Positions 7,093 to 12,101 of a stretch of 12,101 nt of DNA are shown here, piece by piece (positions within the stretch are counted from its first letter, which is position 1; every line of letters starts with the position of its first letter). The position numbers and the translations under genes are program-made. This DNA comes from Dictyocoela muelleri (lineage: Eukaryota; Microsporidia), in the NCBI GenBank assembly GCA_016256075.1, contig SDVU01000588.1, positions 1-12,101 of the forward strand, written 5' to 3'. The notes below the pieces were generated by a model. The model was not told the DNA's origin. It saw nothing but the letters and a program-made list of their open reading frames with translations, and did not search any database.

Positions 7093-7346
7093 AATATAGG
7101 TGTTTAAATTGTGACCCGGGTTAGGGACCAGAGAAAAATTGATGGTTGAAAAAAATAAAAAAACGTTTTATATCTAAAATTTTATGATGATTTATTTTCC
7201 TGAAACTTTTTTCTATATTTAAATTTATAATTTTTATATATAAAAATGTTTCAGGAAAATAATCAGCATAAAATTTTAGATATAAAACGTTTTTTTATTT
7301 TTTTCAAACATCAATTTTTCTCTGGTCCCTAACCCGGGTAAGTACC
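7093..7346. repeat. Merlin-2 right terminal palindrome
   Basis: Arms run from ATATAGGTGTTTAAATTGTG (7094) to GGTAAGTACC (7346), folding near 7228. Shared blocks are ACCCGGGTTAGGGACCAGAG at both ends, AAAAACGTTTTATATCTAAA, and a GAAAC/GTTTC block near the centre. The loop is less regular than at the left end. The two terminal palindromes differ in their centres, showing that the middle diverged while the outer parts stayed alike. Confidence 0.85.
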
Positions 7347-7373
7347 AAAATTTTTTTAGTTATTAAATATTTT

Positions 7374-7412
7374 TTTGACGAGTAAACGCCTAAAAATTTT
7401 TGACGATTTGAC
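7374..7412 (-). repeat. Two inverted units of the 25-bp minisatellite
   Basis: On the reverse strand: AGCGTCAAATCGTCAAAAAT then GGCGTTTACTCGTCAAAAAA, matching the units at 5231-5425. They lie between Merlin-2 and copy 2 of the 79-bp repeat. Confidence 0.65.
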
Positions 7413-7419
7413 GCTTAGC

Positions 7420-7497
7420 CGTCCGGTATAGTATTTTTTAAAAATTCACTTTGTCACTCGACTACAACAAATAGTTTTTAAATAGGTATACGATTTA
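7420..7497 (+). repeat. 79-bp direct repeat, copy 2
   Basis: About 94 percent identical by eye to 5146-5224 and in the same orientation, about 2.27 kb downstream of it. Merlin-2 lies between the copies. No coding content. Confidence 0.85.
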
Positions 7498-7718
7498 ATA
7501 CTGTGGTTACTATTATAAAGCCAAATTTTCTATATTTGTAAATCATATTGACCTGAAAGTAAAATACTAAATAAAATCACTCGGTTACATACTAGTAAAT
7601 TTGAAATTGTAAGACTAACAAGATAAATAAGAAAAATTAATTATTTATAAATAAAATAAGCGATATATGTTTAGATAACACTTTTTTTAGATATTTAGAA
7701 ACATTGAGTTTAAAAATT
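7498..7718. other. AT-rich stretch, no gene
   Basis: Nothing recognisable; stops in all frames. It ends with AAAAATT (7712-7718), one side of the possible duplication around the foldback element. Confidence 0.5.
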
Positions 7719-8359
7719 GTCAAAGGCAGTTGAAGTTCCACGCGGTATGGATTCCATAAAAATTATTTTAAAATTTTTAACTGAAGAATAAAAAATAAAT
7801 ATTACATCACCTTTGTATGAGGAGCTATTAAAAAAAATCTTAAATAGTTTTTTTTTGGGAAAAGTGGAGGAATTTTTTTTATTTATAAAACAATCAAGCA
7901 AGTACAAAAAAATATTAAAAACCTGTTTTATTATCACCTAAACTGTGAAGCCGGATAATATCAATGCTCAAATTTTGTGACTAGTTCTCATGTAAAGATT
8001 CGGCGTGTTTGTTTGCCAAAAAAAAATTATGGTGGGTTGTGTGCCAAAAAACTTTGGCGAGTTGTGTGCCTAAAGATGGAGTTGCCGGCCAACGGTTGTT
8101 ATAATTTAGAGCATTTATATTATCCGGCTTCACAGTGTAGGTGATAATTAAAGTGGGTTTTTTATATTTTTTTGTACTTGCTTGATTGTTTTATAAATAA
8201 ATAAATTTATCCACTTTTCCCCAAAAAAAACTATTTAAGATTTTTTTAAATAGCCACACATACAAAGGTGTTGTAATATTTATTTTTTATTCTTCAGTTA
8301 AAATCTTTAAAATAATTTTTATGGGACCCCTACCGCGTGGAATTTCAACCGCCTTTGAC
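7719..8359. mobile_element. 641-bp foldback (MITE-like) element
   Basis: Two arms of about 250 bp, 7719-7970 and 8108-8359, are inverted copies. Landmarks: GTCAAAGGCRGTTGAARTTCC at both ends, then CCGCGTGG/CCACGCGG, ACTGAAGAATAAAAAATAAA, CTTTGTATG, ATCTTAAATAGTTTTTTTTG, CAATCAAGCAAGTACAAAAA, and AGCCGGATAATATAAATGCTC nearest the loop. The loop (7971-8107) holds GGC-led minisatellite units. The flanks share AAAAATT (7712-7718 and 8360-8366), a possible 7-bp duplication. No transposase is encoded; a reverse open frame at 7710-7937 is a product of the arm. The family cannot be assigned: these ends do not start with GG as the Merlin elements here do. Confidence 0.8.
7998..8086 (-). repeat. 25-28 bp GGC-led minisatellite units in the foldback loop
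   Basis: On the reverse strand the units read GGCAACTCCATCTTTA, GGCACACAACTCGCCAAAGT(TTTTT), GGCACACAACCCACCATAAT and GGCAAACAAACACGCCGAAT. The second is nearly the same as the first unit of the 5231 array (GGCGTCAACTCGCCAAAGTT). Confidence 0.65.
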
Positions 8360-8475
8360 AAAAATTAATAATTCAATAATGTTTTTGGTTTTTTAAACTT
8401 TTTTCGGCGAAATTACGAGTCAAAAATTTTCGCAGAAAAACCGGGATTTTCCCGCTCAGCGAACTTCCGGCACCC

Positions 8476-8625
8476 GATGAAGGGGTTATAGACGTTAGAG
8501 TGTTATGAAAAGGTATATATCTCTGCTTCAGGTGTAAGATCAATCAAAAAGACATACACTATTTTATTATTATTAAAAAAAATAGTGACGAGAACAAAGT
8601 TATATGCAATAAAAGGTAAGAAATA
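8476..8625 (+). pseudogene. Tigger/pogo-like transposase N-terminal fragment B
   Basis: The DNA at 8476-8545 aligns with 4835-4907, roughly 75 percent identical by eye. Its translation shows GYRR, a stop, then SVMKRY, and after a one-base loss (TATATATC against TATGATATC in fragment A) ISASGVRSIKKTYTILL. The combined pattern vmkrY-ISaSgvrsIkKt is a helix-turn-helix like that of Tigger/pogo transposases. The basic leader seen in fragment A is missing. No DDE core follows. Confidence 0.5.
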
Positions 8626-8629
8626 GATT

Positions 8630-9820
8630 TTTTTACTAAATAAGATATACATACTTAAAAGTTTATACATTCCGATTGCCGTATTCCGGTTCTTGAGGTT
8701 GGGAATGAGTTCTATATATCTAAAAAACTAGACTAAAAGAAATGTTTGCACTACTTCGTAAAGAAAATTAAAAAAAGGCTTGCTTTAAGCTACTTTAATT
8801 TACATTATAAGTCTTATAATCTCGATATTTCTTTTATAAAAGCATTAAAGATAGTAAATACACAGTTGGTATGTTATGAAAAAAAGACATTTTTGAGATT
8901 GATGAAATCCTTTTCTATGTTAAGGCCAATTTTAATAAATAATATGTTGTAATAAAAAAAGATAAAAATAATATCAAGTATAATTAAACAAGAATATCTT
9001 TGGTGTTTGGTTTAATTTCTTAGGCGAAAAGTTAAAACCTTTTTAAATAGAGAAAATAAAATATTAGGCTCTAAAAATGTCAATTTAGATAGCTTATACT
9101 TATTTTATGAGACTAAAAAAACTGCTTGATTGACATCATGTCTTTAAAATTAGTATATTAATAAACTGAACGATGATCTACAAAAAACAAATCAAAAAAT
9201 TCATCTTCTAGATAATTTCAGTAGAATAAATAGAAAGCAGGAACAATATAAAATTCATATTCTCCATCATCTAAAAGTACCCCATCCATTTAACCTCTCG
9301 ATTCCGGAATAATCCGCGCTTTTAAATCTAAGTTTGGTTCTCGTTAAATTTAAACTACTTTAATGAAAAACTAGGAATATTCACTGATTAATAAAAAGAT
9401 TGATATATAAGTCTTTATTAGGTTGAAAAAGCATTTGATTAGATATATGACACGCTCATCTCAAATTGATCTAAAAACAGTATTTTTGAGTCCGAGTAGG
9501 CCAAAGTAGTAATAGAAAGTAAATCTATAATCTGTAATCATCCTTTGAAACTAGCATATAATCCATTGAAAAAGTAATCGATATTGAACAAGAGAGTTAG
9601 TCTGTTTCATTAAGTGTTATCGATATTTTAAAAAATAACCGAATTTTTTAAAATAATAGAATTCCGAATTTTAAAAAGAATGTTTGGAATTGTATGATAA
9701 AATACTATCTAAATATTAAAAAAGGCATCTTAAAAGAATAATTGATTATTTCATTAATAAAAAAACCCGAGTAATTTCTATTAAAATGTATTTTTTACAT
9801 GGTTTTTTTACGATCTTTCA
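8630..9820. other. About 1.2 kb with no recognised gene; short open stretches
   Basis: There is no tandem repeat, inverted repeat or RNA gene. Several short forward stretches lack stops: 8746-8952 (68 codons, starts at TTG, no ATG), about 9038-9126, and 9154-9309 (52 codons, no ATG). Their composition is varied rather than pure lysine/asparagine/isoleucine (for example the 9154 stretch ends HPFNLSIPE), so they might be pieces of an old decayed gene or element, but I do not recognise any. They lie in more than one frame and none is a convincing gene. Confidence 0.4.
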
Positions 9821-9832
9821 GCTTTTACGACT
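9821..9832. repeat. Target duplication of SINE copy 3, left
   Basis: GCTTTTACGACT, identical to 10291-10302 on the other side of the repeat. A 12-bp perfect duplication is typical of LINE-driven insertion. Confidence 0.85.
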
Positions 9833-10290
9833 ATATATATTACATGCTGACAACATCCATAGTTGAAAACCCGAAGAGCTGTCTCCTACCTTTTTTCTAC
9901 ACCTTTTGGTTCTTTTTGTCCAAATAATACGTCACTTCCTAAGCTGCTTAGAAGTTTAGCTGTATACAAGATTTTCGTTTTATCAATGACCCCGTATGAT
10001 ACAGGTAATTGGTGGTTTTTCATGAATTTTTTTTCACTAATTTTTGCCAAGATGCGTCGCCGCAATCATCTCCACATCTAAGAGAGTCTCTTCTGCTTCA
10101 TTATCATGTTAGACCAAGTCTTAATCAGCTATACCACACAGGAACAACTGTATATTAATACTATAGTTTTATAGTTTTTGTCCGCTTAATATCATTCCCT
10201 CATTATTTTTTAAAGAGTGACGTCAGGGAGATTCGAACCTCGATACTTAAATATTAGATTCAAGAGTGTTAACCACTGAGTTACTAGATG
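9833..10290 (-). mobile_element. tRNA-headed SINE-like repeat, copy 3, full length
   Basis: A 458-bp repeat read on the reverse strand. It starts CATCTAGTAACTCAGTGG with A box TAACTCAGTGG (10273-10283) and B box GGTTCGAATCT (10229-10239). The body matches copies 1 and 2 throughout; the 3' part carries GTCATTGATAAAACGAAAAT, then ACAGCTCTTCGGGTTTTC and CAACTATGGATGTTG, and ends in a TA-rich tail (ATATATATAG). Both sides carry the 12-bp duplication GCTTTTACGACT. The T-stem and anticodon arm no longer pair well, so it is not a working tRNA. Pol III boxes, simple 3' tail and 12-bp duplication together make a tRNA-derived SINE the best reading. A forward open frame at 9863-10081 is antisense to it and not a gene. 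Confidence 0.85.
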
Positions 10291-10302
10291 GCTTTTACGA
10301 CT
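10291..10302. repeat. Target duplication of SINE copy 3, right
   Basis: GCTTTTACGACT, the exact partner of 9821-9832. Confidence 0.85.
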
Positions 10303-10448
10303 GAAAATTTTAAAAAGTAGTTGTAAAAATAGACCTTGACTGCAACGATGTCTAATCATGCGAAATTATAAGTCAATAATATAAAATTTAATAATGAATA
10401 TCATTTCAATAAAATAATAAAACTTAATGAGCAAATGGAATAAAACTC

Positions 10449-10500
10449 TAGTAGAACCCCGGTTTAAGACCCATATGTTTTGAAAAATCGAATTTTTTAG
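10449..10500 (+). repeat. Possible left end of the Tigger/pogo relic
   Basis: TA followed by GTAGAACCCCGGTTTAAGAC. Tigger/pogo-type ends are often of the form (CA)GTAGAACCCCG..., inserted at TA. No inverted partner is found downstream, so the right end is lost or lies past the window. Confidence 0.45.
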
Positions 10501-10904
10501 GGCAAATTTTAGAATTTTTATATTTTTTAAATCAAGTTTTTTTTATTAGAAAAACACGCCTTTGAGGAATTCCCCCAAAGCCGAGATTCTTTTTTTAATA
10601 TTTTTTTTATTTGTTTATTAATAAAATTACAAGCGATGAAAAAAATAGAATCGCTGTGAGCTTAAAAATAAATCGTATAAAGATAAAGAATTAATTGAAA
10701 AATAAAAATATATAAATTTGCTTTATTAAAATTAAAGAAATGTAAAGTTATTTTGTGACAATCAACAAATTCCGAAGTGTCTATGTCCTAAGATGATTTT
10801 ACAGAATCAATTTGTGATGCGTTTTGTAAGTTTAGAGCAAGAGGATTCCCTATAAATGGATCCATTTTACAAATTATAAGCAAAAAAAGTGCCAGAAAAT
10901 TTTT

Positions 10905-11052
10905 GGTGGGAGAAAAAAAAAACAGGGAGAGATTTGTTCAAAATTGATAAAAAATTTGAATGATATATTTTGATAAAAAAAATTTGTAAAAGATATCAAT
11001 CAATTTTTTAATCAATTTTGAACAAATCTCTCTCTGTTTTTTTTCTCCCACT
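10905..11052. mobile_element. 148-bp Merlin-type MITE inside the Tigger relic
   Basis: The ends are GGTGGGAGAAAA and the near-complement ...TTTTCTCCCACT. Arms of about 55 bp match almost perfectly through CAGGGAGAGATTTGTTCAAA and AATTGATAAAAAATT, folding near 10978. The flanks are a perfect 9-bp duplication, AAAATTTTT at 10896-10904 and 11053-11061. GG ends plus a duplication of 8-9 bp mark it as Merlin-derived. It interrupts the transposase right after SARKF. Confidence 0.85.
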
Positions 11053-11450
11053 AAAATTTTTATATTAAAAAATATAAAACATCAAATAGGCGGATTTATC
11101 GATTTAAAAGTACGTTTGATTTTACATCTTAATCTTTAAAACGAATCAAAATCTGAAAATCACCCGGATGCAATCGGATTGTTAAAGAAATAGACAATCT
11201 TTTAAAAAATACAAAAAAAAATCAAATTTATCTGATTGCAACGAAACAGGTTATTTACAATAGCTTGTTAAATGTAAATTATATTGGCAAAAATATAACA
11301 TCACCAGAATATGATATAAATGATGATTTGCATTTTCCAGCTTCTTAATTAAAAGGATTTATAGTTAAATTCTATAATTGTTGGTAAATATAAACCCTTA
11401 GAAGCTTATAAAAGTAAACATAAAAACATTGAAAATTTGGAACCGGCAGC

Positions 11451-11472
11451 AAATTTCCCCATAGGGAAATTT
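11451..11472. repeat. Perfect short palindrome
   Basis: AAATTTCCC at 11451-11459 and GGGAAATTT at 11464-11472 form a 9-bp stem with a four-base loop. It lies at the end of the Tigger relic and could mark the border with the next element, but no partner end is visible. Confidence 0.5.
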
Positions 11473-11575
11473 TCCGTCTGATAATTACTTTTATTTATGA
11501 AAGGGGCATATATAATGGAGACAATGTTGACAAATTATGTTATACGTCTGACATAAAATATTTATAAATCATCTT

Positions 11576-11828
11576 ATGACTCATGGATACTTTCATAACT
11601 GTTGTATATGTTTCACATTTAATTCATCGTGTAATTTTATACAATATACATGCGATAAGGATGAAATGGCTTTGAGATGTAAGAATAGAGGTTGTAAATT
11701 TATGAGGAAATATAAAAGGATTCGCACAACTCATATTTTGTGTTTTTTATTGTGAATTGAGACTGATTATCAAAGTAATTATAATTTATGCACTAGGTCG
11801 GCAAAATTTACATCCAAAATTTTTTTAG
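11576..11828 (+). pseudogene. Merlin-3 transposase, N-terminal part, broken
   Basis: An open frame of 59 codons (11576-11755) reads MTHGYFHNCCICFTFNSSCN, later DKDEMALRCKNRGCKF and KRIRTTHILCF. Paired cysteines (C-x2-C, then C-x4-C) followed by (S/T)IR-T are the layout of the N-terminal zinc ribbon of ISXO2/Merlin transposases. The next family segment, ELRLIIKVIIIYALGRQN, is present but one frame over (11748-11828). No DDE core follows before the window ends. It is more diverged from Merlin-1 and -2 than they are in layout, and its element ends were not found. Confidence 0.6.
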
Positions 11829-11853
11829 GAGAGATGGCAGATTTATTTAGGCA

Positions 11854-11926
11854 TGGAAAAAAAACGACAAAGTCGTTATTTTTTCATTTTATTTGTCATT
11901 TTTGGAAAAAAAACGACAAAGTTGTT
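11854..11926. repeat. Two copies of a 24-bp hairpin repeat
   Basis: TGGAAAAAAAACGACAAAGT(CGTT) at 11854-11877 recurs at 11903-11926 with one change. The core AACGAC AAA GTCGTT is self-complementary in the first copy. Function unknown. Confidence 0.6.
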
Positions 11927-12101
11927 TTCTGATTTTAATTATGATAAAGGACTTATTTATAAAAATTTTTAACAGAAAAACACTGAGAGGGAAAAATTTA
12001 TAGATCATAATGTTCTTAAACGACTTAGAGACCCCCCTCCAGATTTCTAAATCTTAATTGGTAAGAGCATAGAGTATGTTTCTTATTTCAAATAAACGTA
12101 A
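11927..12101. other. AT-rich right edge, no gene seen
   Basis: No open frame, RNA gene or repeat can be supported. A continuation of the Merlin-3 relic is possible but no core motif is visible. Confidence 0.4.

Larger units (their letters stand above)
5783..7346 (+). mobile_element. Merlin-2: decayed Merlin transposon with palindromic ends
   Basis: The left end is GGTACTTACCCGGGGTAGGG and the right end finishes with CCCTAACCCGGGTAAGTACC. Both are flanked by AAAATTTT (5775-5782 and 7347-7354), an 8-bp target duplication that is itself palindromic. Inside is a broken Merlin transposase (6108-6990). Unusually, each terminal region (5783-6086 and 7093-7346) is a palindrome in its own right, and the two are also inverted copies of each other, including the innermost motif ATATAGGTGTTTAAATTG. 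Total 1564 bp. The transposase keeps its D, D and E but is interrupted by stops and frameshifts, so the element is not autonomous. Confidence 0.9.
10755..11490 (+). pseudogene. Tigger/pogo-like transposase relic C
   Basis: Three landmark regions of the family appear in order. The CENP-B-type second HTH, SICDAFCKFRARGFPINGSI then LQIISKKSARKF (about 10807-10899), fits the pattern C..F...Ra...PInG.iLq..a...A. After a MITE insertion comes RIYRFKS (about 11088), like the GWLdRFKkR motif. DCNETGYL (about 11234) matches the nADETGL motif, and IIVGKYK...AYKS (11374-11415) with PHREIFRLI matches the later DDE_1 region (lvIGKsk.PraFK...iF..wl). The pieces are in different frames and separated by stops. 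The remaining catalytic part is missing, apparently lost before the Merlin-3 sequence. Such transposases move by cut and paste at TA; this one is dead. Confidence 0.65.

Noticed and set aside
5146-7497. LTR-type retroelement bounded by the 79-bp direct repeats
   Set aside because: No reverse transcriptase, integrase or gag-like sequence, no primer-binding site, and the repeat ends lack TG...CA.
7710-7937. Reverse 75-codon open frame
   Set aside because: Lies within one arm of the foldback element; the matching arm does not keep it open.
9863-10081. Forward 72-codon open frame
   Set aside because: Antisense to SINE copy 3 and lacks an ATG at its start.

Overview
This window looks like a repeat-choked stretch of a large, AT-rich microsporidian genome. 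The evidence is a single intact, intron-less, very compact casein-kinase-1-type gene; the bases CCC directly before its ATG, a start-site context described in microsporidia such as Nosema and Antonospora; several Merlin (IS1016/ISXO2-like) transposons, a DNA-transposon family common in microsporidia; and extreme A+T content between genes. The species cannot be named from the sequence.

Layout, left to right. 204-370 is a 21-bp tandem array. 389-1869 is a decayed Merlin element (Merlin-1) with matching ends and a perfect 8-bp target duplication; a 317-bp palindromic element (470-786) sits inside it. 1951-2380 is the first of three copies of a tRNA-headed, SINE-like repeat; copy 2 (2632-2950, reverse) lies just past the 3' end of the kinase gene (3090-3941, reverse) and copy 3 (9833-10290, reverse) is full length with a perfect 12-bp target duplication. 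Upstream of the kinase is an A+T-rich minisatellite (4158-4398). 4762-4909 is an N-terminal scrap of a Tigger/pogo-like transposase. 5146-5425 holds a 79-bp repeat, seen again at 7420-7497, and a 25-bp minisatellite. 5783-7346 is a second Merlin (Merlin-2), broken, whose two ends are each a palindrome of about 250-300 bp, flanked by AAAATTTT on both sides. 7719-8359 is a 641-bp foldback element. 8476-8625 is another Tigger-like scrap. About 8630-9832 has only short unidentified open stretches. 10449-11490 is a third, more complete Tigger/pogo relic, itself split by a 148-bp Merlin-type MITE with a perfect 9-bp duplication. 11576-11828 is the N-terminal part of a third Merlin transposase.

The kinase is the only gene that I think is working. 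Everything else recognisable is mobile DNA or simple repeats, often nested, so the window reads as one host gene surviving in a transposon graveyard. The most novel items are the SINE-like family and the Merlin group with palindromic ends and a taste for AAAATTTT targets. Family calls rest on motifs read by eye from conceptual translations, not on database searches.
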